Assembly (NCBI RefSeq): GCF_006717045.1
Contig: NZ_VFPH01000002.1
Location: forward strand, 1 to 64,000
Reading direction: 5' to 3'
Source: Pseudonocardia cypriaca
Lineage (GTDB): Bacteria; Actinomycetota; Actinomycetes; Mycobacteriales; Pseudonocardiaceae
Length of the DNA: 64,000 nt
Of the stretch, positions 52,331 through 59,870 are shown piece after piece (the first letter of the stretch is position 1; the number at the start of each line of letters is the position of its first letter). Below the pieces are notes generated by a model. The model ran no database searches. It worked only from the letters and a program-made list of their open reading frames with translations, and was not told the DNA's origin. Position numbers and translations under genes: made by a program.

Positions 52331-53494
52331 ATGGGGGACACGATTCCGAAGGCCGGCACGATCGACCGCTTGATCGTCCAGCAGTACGACCCGCGCCGCA
52401 CCGTGACGATCGGCGGCATCGTCACCTGCCTGCGCGGGGTGCTCGACTACGCGCCGCCCGGCGTCACGCTGGCGGTGGTCGGCGTCGACGACTCGGGGTC
52501 GGGTGACCCACTGGGACGGTGGCAGACCGTGCGGCGCGGGGATCGCGACGTCTGGTTCCTCCCCGTCGCGCGGATCGACAGCACCCGCCCCAAGGGGTAC
52601 GTCCCGCACTCGGCCCGGCTCGTCGCCGGGCTCCTGCGCTACCGGAAGCGCATCCCGCGGGCCGCTTCGGTGCAGGCACACCGCGTGGACGTCGGGCTCT
52701 TCACCCGCGTGCTCTTCCGCGGGCCGCTCGTGTACTGCATCCACACCCAGGAGCGCGGCCTGCTCGGGCCGACGTCCGACTCGTTCTGGCGGTTCACCGG
52801 GCGGCTGCACGAGTGGCTGGACCGGACGATCGCGCGGCGGGCGCGACGCGTGATCGTGTTCAACCCGTCCTACGCCGAGAAGGTGCGCCGCTGGAACCCG
52901 CGCACGGTCTCCGCGCCCACGTGGTTCGACCCCGCGATCACCACCCGCGCGGCGGAACCCGCCCCGCCCGCGGTGGTCTGGGTGGGCAGGTTGGAGGTGC
53001 CGAAGGACCCCGAGCTGGCCGTCCGCACCTTCGCCGCGCTGGCACAGGCCGAGCCGGACGTGCCGTGGACCCTCGAGCTGATCGGTTCGGGCACGCTGCG
53101 CCCCACCGTGGAGGCGCTGATCGCCGGGCAGCCGGCTGACGTCGCTGCGCGGATCACGATGCGCGGCCAGCTCGCCGCCGCCGACGTCGCAGAGGCGCGC
53201 AGCCGCTCCGGGGTCTTCCTGATGACCTCCCACGCGGGCTACGAGGGCTTCCCGCGCGTGCTGGTGGAGGCGTTGGCGGCCGGGCTGCCGGCGGTGGTCA
53301 CCGAGGGCGCCGACACGGGCGGGCTGGTCCGCGATGGCGTGTCGGGTTTCGTCTGCGGACGCGATCCCGCCGGGCTCGCCGACGCGGTCCGCCGGGCCCG
53401 CGAGCTGGACCACGACCAGGTCGTCAACACCGTTGCGGCACTCAGTGCGCCGCGCGTGGTTCGGGAGCTCTTCTTCCCCGATCGGGCCGAGTAA
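52331..53494 (+). CDS. GT4-type glycosyltransferase
   Basis: 387 residues. Donor half: PAVVWVGRLEVPKDPELAVRTFAAL, LELIGSG, and E-x7-E motif in YEGFPRVLVEALAAGLPAV. The acceptor half has SVQAHRVDVGLFTRVLFRGPLVYCIHTQERGLLG, where the HTQ region is typical of GT4. Start ATG 52331 (or the adjoining GTG 52328); no ribosome site, so it may be leaderless. It is followed by an ATP-grasp and a phosphoesterase gene on the same strand; a role in a cell-surface or metabolite glycan is likely but unproven. Confidence 0.88.
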   Translation: MGDTIPKAGTIDRLIVQQYDPRRTVTIGGIVTCLRGVLDYAPPGVTLAVVGVDDSGSGDPLGRWQTVRRGDRDVWFLPVARIDSTRPKGYVPHSARLVAGLLRYRKRIPRAASVQAHRVDVGLFTRVLFRGPLVYCIHTQERGLLGPTSDSFWRFTGRLHEWLDRTIARRARRVIVFNPSYAEKVRRWNPRTVSAPTWFDPAITTRAAEPAPPAVVWVGRLEVPKDPELAVRTFAALAQAEPDVPWTLELIGSGTLRPTVEALIAGQPADVAARITMRGQLAAADVAEARSRSGVFLMTSHAGYEGFPRVLVEALAAGLPAVVTEGADTGGLVRDGVSGFVCGRDPAGLADAVRRARELDHDQVVNTVAALSAPRVVRELFFPDRAE

Positions 53495-53630
53495 CGGATC
53501 CACCCCGTCGCCGGATAAACCCCACAGCGAATTCCGACAGCGCCGGATCTTGGTCCGGAATGTCCGGATAGGCCCTTTCCTGGGCTGCTGCGAGTTGTCC
53601 TTTTCGTGGTGAGTGCGGGGGGAGCGACGG

Positions 53631-54818
53631 GTGGAAGAAAAGCCCATGGCACTGGTTCTGGGCGCACGCGTCATCGAGGTCGTCCGGTCACTCGCAATGG
53701 AGCGCATACCGGTCGGGGTCGTCACCCCGACCGGCGACCCGGCCCGCTGGTCCCGATACGCGCGCAATGTGCTGACGTGGGACTGGATGCTGCCCGCCGA
53801 GCGGCACGACGAGGCGCTGGCCGACCGCCTCGTGCGGTTCGCCCGGCAGCAGGCCAGTCCGCCCGTGCTCATGTACTGCTCGGACCAGTCCATGGTGTTC
53901 GTCTCCCAGCACCGCGAGCGGCTCGCCGAGGGGTTCCGCTTCGTCGTACCGGACGCCGCACTGGTCGAGGCGATGGAGGACAAGGCGAGGTTCGCCGCGC
54001 TGGCCGAGGCGCACGCGCTGCCGGTGCCGCCGACCGTCGTACTGGACCACTGCCAGGAGAATCCCCCGGACGAGCTGCTCGACCTCGGGCTGCCGCTGAT
54101 CGTGAAGCCGACGGCCCGCGACCGCACGTGGGTCACCGCGGCGGGCAGCTCGGCCAAGGCGGTCCGGATCGAGACCAAGGAAGAGCTGCTCGAGTTCTGG
54201 CCACGGGTCCGCTGCCTCAGCAAGCCGGCCATCGCCCAGGAGATCGTTCCGGGACCCGAGACCGCGGTCGTCAGCTACCACGTCTACGTCGACGACAAGG
54301 GTGAGATCGCGGGCGAGTTCACCGGATGCAAGATCAGGACCATTCCGGTCGAGTACGGCCACACCAGCTCTTTGACGATCACTGATGACCCGGAGGTCAC
54401 GCGGCTCGGCCGGGAGGTCTGCCGGGCATTGGACCTACGTGGCGTCGCGAAGATCGATTTCAAGCTCGGCCCCGACGGCCGCCTGCACCTTTTCGAGATC
54501 AACGCGCGGCTGACGCTCTGGGCGCATCCCGGCGCGCAAGCGGGCGTCAACCTCCCCGCGATCATGTACGCGGACCTCACCGGCCGTCCCCGGCCGGACA
54601 GCACGAGGACCCGCACCCACATGGACTGGGTGCACCCCAAGGACGTCGTCGCCGCCCGCGCCCACGGGATCTCCATGACCCAGTGGCTCTCCTGGATGTG
54701 GCGCACGCGGCCGGTCACCGGCGTCTGGAAGTGGGACGACCCCGGGCCGCTGCTCGGCATGGCCGCTGTCCGGGTCAAGGGCAAGGCCTTCCGGTCGCCG
54801 ACCCCAGCAGCAGACTGA
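53631..54818 (+). CDS. ATP-grasp ligase-like protein
   Basis: 395 residues. N-terminal region VLGARVIEVVRSLAMERIPVGVVTP is a pre-ATP-grasp Rossmann fold. The ATP-grasp part has LIVKPTARDRTW (ATP-binding Lys), IAQEIVPG, and GVAKIDFKLGPDGRLHLFEINARLTLW with the Mg-binding E-x-N. The fold joins a carboxylate to an amine or thiol via acyl phosphate. The GTG at 53631 has GGAG 6 bases ahead. The metallophosphoesterase follows 3 bases after its stop. Substrate unknown; peptide or cell-wall-type ligases are candidates. Confidence 0.87.
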   Translation: MEEKPMALVLGARVIEVVRSLAMERIPVGVVTPTGDPARWSRYARNVLTWDWMLPAERHDEALADRLVRFARQQASPPVLMYCSDQSMVFVSQHRERLAEGFRFVVPDAALVEAMEDKARFAALAEAHALPVPPTVVLDHCQENPPDELLDLGLPLIVKPTARDRTWVTAAGSSAKAVRIETKEELLEFWPRVRCLSKPAIAQEIVPGPETAVVSYHVYVDDKGEIAGEFTGCKIRTIPVEYGHTSSLTITDDPEVTRLGREVCRALDLRGVAKIDFKLGPDGRLHLFEINARLTLWAHPGAQAGVNLPAIMYADLTGRPRPDSTRTRTHMDWVHPKDVVAARAHGISMTQWLSWMWRTRPVTGVWKWDDPGPLLGMAAVRVKGKAFRSPTPAAD

Positions 54819-54821
54819 GAC

Positions 54822-55616
54822 ATGCGGATCGGCCTTCTGAGCGACGTCCACGCGAACCTGTTCGCGCTGCAGGCGGCGATCGCCCGGCTCCGGGCGGAGG
54901 GGGTCGACGCCTGGATCTGCGCCGGTGACCTCGTCGGCTACGGCCCGCACCCCAACGAGTGCGTCGAGACGATCGCCGAGCTCGGGCCGACCTGCGTCGC
55001 GGGCAACCACGAGCTGATGCTCCTGGACGCCCTGCCGGTGACGCGGGCGGGTTGGCTCGCCCGCCGCACGATCGCGTGGACCCGCGACGTCGTGCGGCCA
55101 GACGTCCGCACCTACCTCGCCGATCTGCCGTACACGGCGACCGCCGCAGGCGTCGCCGTGGCCCACGGGTCGCCCGGCGACCCCGAGGAGTACGTCCGCA
55201 CGGAGGAACGGGCCGCCGAGCTGCTGCGCCCGGTCCCCGCGGGGCAGCTGCTCGTACTCGGTCACACCCACCGCCCGTGGCTCACCGGCGCGGACACCGG
55301 CACCGCGTTCCCGGTCGACGCACCCCCGCGCTCGGCCACCGTGCCGCTGACCGCGGACGAGCCGTACCTGGTCAACCCGGGCTCGGTCGGCCAGTCCCGC
55401 GAGCGCGAGCCGGTCCCGCGGGCCCGGTTCGCCCTCCTCGACCTCGCGCGCGCAGAGGTGCGCTTCTTCGCCGAGCCGTACGACGCCGCGGCCACCCGGG
55501 CCGCCCTGCGCGCGCGACGCCTCCCCCCGGACACCGTCCACGTCCGGCCGGGGCGCGTGGCCGCCACGGCCCGCCGCGTCCGGCGCCTCGTCCACCAGGC
55601 GGCGCACAGGCCCTGA
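54822..55616 (+). CDS. Metallophosphoesterase, MJ0936/YfcE-like
   Basis: 264 residues. Metal blocks S-D-V-H-A-N (residues 7-12), G-D-L-V-G-Y-G (about 36), G-N-H-E (about 62), the H of VAHGSPGDP, and G-H-T-H-R-P. This is the prokaryotic phosphodiesterase group that cleaves cyclic nucleotides or phosphate esters. It follows the ATP-grasp gene by 3 bases and is probably co-translated with it. The C-terminal 40 residues are Arg-rich. Downstream lies about 1 kb of non-coding repeats. Confidence 0.9.
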   Translation: MRIGLLSDVHANLFALQAAIARLRAEGVDAWICAGDLVGYGPHPNECVETIAELGPTCVAGNHELMLLDALPVTRAGWLARRTIAWTRDVVRPDVRTYLADLPYTATAAGVAVAHGSPGDPEEYVRTEERAAELLRPVPAGQLLVLGHTHRPWLTGADTGTAFPVDAPPRSATVPLTADEPYLVNPGSVGQSREREPVPRARFALLDLARAEVRFFAEPYDAAATRAALRARRLPPDTVHVRPGRVAATARRVRRLVHQAAHRP

Positions 55617-55890
55617 GCGCGGAGCGTCGGCGAACCACGCCGGACCGTCGTGCCCGCGGCCGCAGGCGGTGACACGCCGACGTGGCGCACGAGGGGCTCA
55701 TGCACGGGTCCGAGACCCAACGTCACGACGATCTGAGTGGGGCGGCGTGGACCGCGAGCGACGGGGCGGCGCCACCGTCCAGGGCCACCCCTCACCAGGC
55801 CCTTCCATGGCGCCGCGCCCATCCGGACCGCCCCTCACCAGGCCTTCGGTTGCCCACGCTCGTCCAGGTCGACCTCCACCAGGCCTTCAG

Positions 55891-56066
55891 TGGCGCCGCG
55901 CATCCTGTGGGGCCGCCCCTCACGCCTCAAGGGCGCTCCGCGTCGCTTCGCGAGCGCTTCGCGCCCCTTGACCCGCGAGCCTCTACGACCCCTGAAGGGC
56001 CCGCTTCGCGGGCAGGCCCACGGCCAGCCCCTTCGGCGCGCGGCGCCACCGAAGGCCGGTCTCACG
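55891..56066 (+). repeat. Left arm of a long inverted repeat
   Basis: This stretch matches the reverse complement of 56353-56530 closely, with only scattered changes (for example the shared GGGGCCGCCCCTCAC and CGCGTCGCTTCGCGA segments). By eye the first 120 bases are over 85 percent alike. The spacer of about 285 bases carries smaller palindromes. Confidence 0.75.
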
Positions 56067-56089
56067 TATCGGTCTGCCTCGGCGGCCGG

Positions 56090-56151
56090 TGATCGCCGCA
56101 AGCGGTGGGAGAGCGACGGATCTGACGTCCTCCAACCACTCCAGGCGATCA
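56090..56151. repeat. 62-bp palindromic unit A
   Basis: Starts TGATCGCC and ends GGCGATCA, a perfect 8-base inverted end pair. The centre is GCGACGGATCTGACGT (56113-56128), a diverged palindrome. The next unit starts 71 bases after this one. Confidence 0.7.
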
Positions 56152-56160
56152 TGCCCACCG

Positions 56161-56222
56161 TGATCACCGCAAGTGGTGCGGAAGCGACAGATCTGTCGCC
56201 CTCGCACCACTCCCAGCGATCA
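56161..56222. repeat. 62-bp palindromic unit B
   Basis: Same length and layout as unit A. The ends are TGATCA/CGATCA, the arms AGTGGTGCG (56172-56180) and CGCACCACT (56203-56211) are perfect, and the centre GCGACAGATCTGTCGC (56184-56199) is a perfect 16-base palindrome. It can fold into a long nearly continuous hairpin. Confidence 0.75.
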
Positions 56223-56352
56223 GCGTCACCCGAGGCGCCGGCAACCCGCCCGGATGGCGCTGACCAAGGGCTGATGGTCGCCGACGAAGATCAACCAGCG
56301 ACCTTCTCCCCTTGATCAGCGGCCGGGGGCGGGAGAGCCAAGGGATATCAGT

Positions 56353-56530
56353 GACACCGGCCTCCTGGCGGCGCCGCGCACCAAGGAGGGCAGGCCCTCG
56401 GGCCGGCCCGCGAAGCTTGCCCTCAGGGGTCGCAGAGGCTCGCAGGTCAAGGGTCGCGAAGCGATCGCGAAGCGACGCGCAGCGCCCTTGAGCTGTGAGG
56501 GGCGGCCCCGCACAATGCGCGGCGCCGCCA
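56353..56530 (-). repeat. Right arm of the long inverted repeat
   Basis: Reverse-complement partner of 55891-56066. It ends about 110 bases from the acyl-CoA dehydrogenase stop at 56642. Facing arms like this can make cruciform or long RNA stems. Confidence 0.75.
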
Positions 56531-56641
56531 GGAGGCCCCGGGAAAGGCACGCCTTGAGCCAGGAGACCTGACCCCATGACCCGGCGTGTCAGGCCACACA
56601 GTCGTCCTCCACCGCGGAACGCAGGGCACCTTCGGCACGCG

Positions 56642-57793
56642 CTACGCCCTCCCCAACCCACCCCGCTTCACCAGCTGGGCAGCGATGACGTTGCGCTGGA
56701 TCTCGTTCGTGCCCTCGCCCACGATCATCAGCGGGGCGTCGCGGAAGTAGCGCTCGACGTCGTACTCGGTGGAGTAGCCGTAGCCGCCGTGGATGCGCAC
56801 CGCGTTCAGCGCCACCTCCATCGCCACCTCGGAGGCGAACAGCTTCGCCATCCCGGCCTCCATGTCGCTGCGCTCGCCCGCCTCGAACCGCTCGGCGGCG
56901 TGCAGGATCAGCTGCCGGGCCGCGGTGATCTTGGTGGCCATGTCGGCGAGGTAGTTGCCGATCGACTGGTGCTGCCAGATCGGCTTGCCGAAGCTCTCCC
57001 GCTCCTGGGCGTAGCGCAGCGCGTCGTCGAAGGCGGCCTGCGCCACGCCGAGGGCCCGCGACGCCACCTGGATCCGGCCGGTCTCCAGGCCCTTCATCAT
57101 CTGCGCGAACCCGCGGCCCTCCACCCCGCCCAGCAGCGCGTCGGTGGGGACTCGCATGTCGTCGAACACCAGCTCGCACGCTTCCACGCCCTTGTAGCCG
57201 AGCTTGGGCAGGTCCGGCGAGACGGTGAGCCCCGGCCCGTGCTCGACCAGCAGGATCGACACGCCCCGGTGCTTCGGCTCCGTGGTCGGGTCGGTCTTGC
57301 ACAGGAGCGCGATCAGCTGCGATCGGCGCGCGTTGCTGATCCAGGTCTTCGCCCCGTTGACGACGTAGGAGTCGCCGTCGCGACGGGCGTTCGTCGTCAT
57401 CGCCTGGAGGTCCGAACCGCCACCCGGCTCGGTGAGCGCCATCGTCGCCCGGATCTCGCCGGTGGCCATCCGCGGCAGGTAGCGGCCCTGCTGCTCCTCC
57501 GTGCCGTACGCGACGAGCAGCTTCGCGACGACCGTGTGCCCGCCCATCGCCCCCGCCAGGCTCATCCAGCCCCTGGCCAGCTCGGCGGTGACCAGCGCGT
57601 AGCAGGGCATGGACACCGCCACCTCGCCCCACGGCTCGGGCACGGCCAGGCCGTAGATCCCCAGCTCCTTCATCTGCTCGACGAGCTTCTCGGGGTAGGT
57701 GTTGGCGTGCTCCAGCTCGCGGACCACGGGCCGGACCTCGTGGTCGACGAACTCGCGCACGACCTCGACGATCGCCCGTTCCTCGGTGTTCAT
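56642..57793 (-). CDS. Acyl-CoA dehydrogenase
   Basis: 383 residues. FAD/substrate marks: ALTEPGGGSD, YVVNGAKTWISNARR, and FGKPIWQHQSIGNYLADM; the C-terminal IVGEGTNEIQRNVIA holds the likely catalytic Glu. It oxidises acyl-CoA to enoyl-CoA and passes electrons to ETF. The operon includes a CoA transferase, a dehydratase and the ABM-type monooxygenase, so it most likely acts on a ring-derived acyl-CoA. It starts 10 bases after the CoA transferase stop, with a GAGAGGAA site. Confidence 0.93.
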   Translation of the reverse strand: MNTEERAIVEVVREFVDHEVRPVVRELEHANTYPEKLVEQMKELGIYGLAVPEPWGEVAVSMPCYALVTAELARGWMSLAGAMGGHTVVAKLLVAYGTEEQQGRYLPRMATGEIRATMALTEPGGGSDLQAMTTNARRDGDSYVVNGAKTWISNARRSQLIALLCKTDPTTEPKHRGVSILLVEHGPGLTVSPDLPKLGYKGVEACELVFDDMRVPTDALLGGVEGRGFAQMMKGLETGRIQVASRALGVAQAAFDDALRYAQERESFGKPIWQHQSIGNYLADMATKITAARQLILHAAERFEAGERSDMEAGMAKLFASEVAMEVALNAVRIHGGYGYSTEYDVERYFRDAPLMIVGEGTNEIQRNVIAAQLVKRGGLGRA

Positions 57794-57803
57794 CGGGTTC
57801 CTC

Positions 57804-58982
57804 TCAGACGAGGCCGCGGTCGCGGAGGGAAGCGATCTCCCGGTCGCTGCGGCCGAGCTCGCGCAGGATCGCGTCGGTGTGGGCGCCGAGCGCGGGGACC
57901 GGGCCCATCACCGGGTCGACGCCTGCGATGTCGACCGGCGGGCGGAGCGCGCTGATCGTCCCGCCGGGCACGTCGACGGGCTGCCAGCGCTCGCGCGCCG
58001 CGAGCACCGGGTGGTCGAGGAAGTCTCGCACCTGGTTCAGCCGGGCGTTGGCGATCCCCGCCTTGTCGAGCAGGGCCGACGCCGCGTCCGTGTCCAGGTG
58101 CGCCAGCCTGGCCTCGACGAGCGCGTTCAGCTCGGCGCGGTGCTCGACCCGCGCCGAGTTGGTGACGAACCGCGGGTCGTCGGCGAGGTCCGGGTCTTCG
58201 AGCACGACGGCGCACAGCGAGCGCCACTCCCGGTCGTTCTGCAGCCCGAGGACGACGACGCCGTCGGCGGTGGCGACCGGCCCGTACGGCGCGATCGTGG
58301 CGTGGTCGGAGCCGGTCCGGGCGGGCTGGCGGCCGCCGTAGGCGGTGTAGTTGGCCGGGGATCCCATCCACTCAGCCAGTGCCTCGAACAGCGACACCTC
58401 CACGGCGGCGACCTCGCCGGTGGTGGCGCGCCGCAGCAGGGCCGTGAGGATCCCGGAGTAGGCGTACATGCCGGCGGCGATGTCGGCGATGGAGATGCCG
58501 ACCCGTGCGGTGTGCTCGGACGTGCCGGTGAGCGCGAGCACGCCGGTCTCGGCCTGCACGAGCAGGTCGTAGGCCTTGCGGCCGGCCCACGGACCGTCCG
58601 TGCCCCACCCCGACACCGTGCAGGGGATGACGCGCGGGTGCGACCGAGCGAGGCTCGCCGCGTCGACGCCGAGCCGGCCGGCAGCACCCGGTCCGAGGTT
58701 CTGCACCAGCACGTCGGCCCGGTCCAGCAGCTCACCGAGCACCGCCCGGCCGTCCGCGGACTTCACGTCGAGCGTCAGCGACTCCTTCGAGCGGTTGAGC
58801 CACACGAAGTAGCTGGAGTTGCCGTGGACGGACTCGTCGTAGCCGCGGGCGAAGTCGCCGCCGTCGGGCCGCTCGATCTTGATGACCCGCGCTCCGAGGT
58901 CGGCGAGCTGGCGGGTGGCGAACGGGGCGGCCACCGCCTGCTCCAGGCTGACGACGGTGATCCCCTGCAGCGGCGGCGTCAT
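57804..58982 (-). CDS. CoA transferase, family III (CaiB/BaiF)
   Basis: 392 residues. ITVVSLEQAVAAPFATRQLADLGARVIKIERPDGGDFAR is the family start, and the Asp of VGISIADIAAGMYAYSGI is the nucleophile that forms the acyl anhydride. The enzyme moves CoA between organic acids. ATG 58982 overlaps the dehydratase stop (ATGA). In this operon it probably activates an acid made in, or fed into, the aromatic acyl-CoA path. Confidence 0.93.
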   Translation of the reverse strand: MTPPLQGITVVSLEQAVAAPFATRQLADLGARVIKIERPDGGDFARGYDESVHGNSSYFVWLNRSKESLTLDVKSADGRAVLGELLDRADVLVQNLGPGAAGRLGVDAASLARSHPRVIPCTVSGWGTDGPWAGRKAYDLLVQAETGVLALTGTSEHTARVGISIADIAAGMYAYSGILTALLRRATTGEVAAVEVSLFEALAEWMGSPANYTAYGGRQPARTGSDHATIAPYGPVATADGVVVLGLQNDREWRSLCAVVLEDPDLADDPRFVTNSARVEHRAELNALVEARLAHLDTDAASALLDKAGIANARLNQVRDFLDHPVLAARERWQPVDVPGGTISALRPPVDIAGVDPVMGPVPALGAHTDAILRELGRSDREIASLRDRGLV

Positions 58983-59842
58983 TCGAGACCGACCTTCGCA
59001 GTGAGGGACGGGCCGGCGCCCCGGGCAGCGACCACGACGTCGACCTCCGATCCACGCACGCGCCCGGCGCCCACGATCCGCGCAGGGGCGAACGCGGGCC
59101 GGACCAGCCGGTACTCGAAGGACCGGACCGCACGGTCGGGCGCATGGCGGCGCGGGAGCTCCAGCGCGAGCAGCGCCAGCAGCGGGCCGTGCACCACGAG
59201 CCCCGGATAGCCCTCGTCCCGCGTGGCGTACGGCTGGTCGTAGTGGATGCGGTGCCCGTTGTAGGTCAGGGCGCTGAACCGGAACAGCAGCACCGGGTCG
59301 GTGTCGAGCTCCGCCCGCCACTCCCCCTCGGGATCCGCGCCCCCGGTCTCCGGCGGCGGGAGTCTGCGCGGCGGGGTACCCGGCGGCTCGGAGCGGTAGA
59401 CGACGTCCTGCTCCTCGACCCCGACCGGCAAGCCGTCGACGAACAGCTCGTTCCGGACGGTCACGAACGCCATCTCGCCGGTGCGGCCGGTCTTCACCCG
59501 GACGTCGCTGACGCCTGCGCGGCTCGACAGCTCGCTGCCCAGCGGGATCGGAGCGTCCTGGCGGAGGCGGCCGCCGGCGAACATGCGGCGCCGCCCGGGG
59601 ATGGGCGGGAGGAACGGCGCGTCGGCCGGGTGCCCGTCGGCGCCGGTGTTCGAGCCCGCGGGGTGGTCCAGGAGTACGAACCAGTGCCAGAGCGGCGGCA
59701 GCTGCGCGGGTCGCGGGGCGTCGAGGAGGTCCGCGAAGGCGTCGGCGAACCAGGGATCGACCCGTCTGGTCGTCTCGACCGGCCCGGGGCGCCAGCCCTC
59801 CAGCGCGGCGGTCAGCGACACCTGCGCGACATCGCGGCTCAT
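58979..59842 (-). CDS. FAS1-type/MaoC-like acyl-CoA dehydratase (HTD2-like)
   Basis: 287 residues with two hot-dog halves. The N-terminal half has PLPPLWHWFVLLDHP-type text and FAGGRLRQDAPIPLG; the C-terminal half has FSALTYNGHRIHYDQPYA and GLVVHGPL, the MaoC-like active block (H-x4-D-type His). Relatives include mesaconyl-C4-CoA hydratase. It adds or removes water from an acyl-CoA. It starts 28 bases after the ABM-type gene and overlaps the CoA transferase gene. Confidence 0.87.
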   Translation of the reverse strand: MSRDVAQVSLTAALEGWRPGPVETTRRVDPWFADAFADLLDAPRPAQLPPLWHWFVLLDHPAGSNTGADGHPADAPFLPPIPGRRRMFAGGRLRQDAPIPLGSELSSRAGVSDVRVKTGRTGEMAFVTVRNELFVDGLPVGVEEQDVVYRSEPPGTPPRRLPPPETGGADPEGEWRAELDTDPVLLFRFSALTYNGHRIHYDQPYATRDEGYPGLVVHGPLLALLALELPRRHAPDRAVRSFEYRLVRPAFAPARIVGAGRVRGSEVDVVVAARGAGPSLTAKVGLE

Positions 59843-59870
59843 ACCCGCATCATGCGGGGTGATCCCCGCT

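Larger units (their letters stand above)
55617..56641. other. 1-kb non-coding repeat-rich region
   Basis: No gene is supported here; the ORFs in it are low-complexity readings of repeats. From left to right: three spaced CACCAGGCC(C)TTC copies (55793, 55836, 55877), the left arm of a long inverted repeat, tandem palindromic units, and the right arm. The base mix is still GC-rich, so it is not foreign-looking. Confidence 0.75.

Noticed and set aside
52049..54232. 727-residue open frame on minus
   Set aside because: Only the last 84 residues are real (nitrile hydratase beta N-part); upstream it mirrors the GT4 and ATP-grasp genes.
55682..56315. Several 100-190-residue frames in the repeat region
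   Set aside because: They read through inverted repeats and palindromes, are Pro/Ser/Arg-rich and lack family features.
55617..56641. CRISPR array
   Set aside because: Repeats are palindromic and few, not short direct repeats with unique equal spacers, and no cas genes are present.
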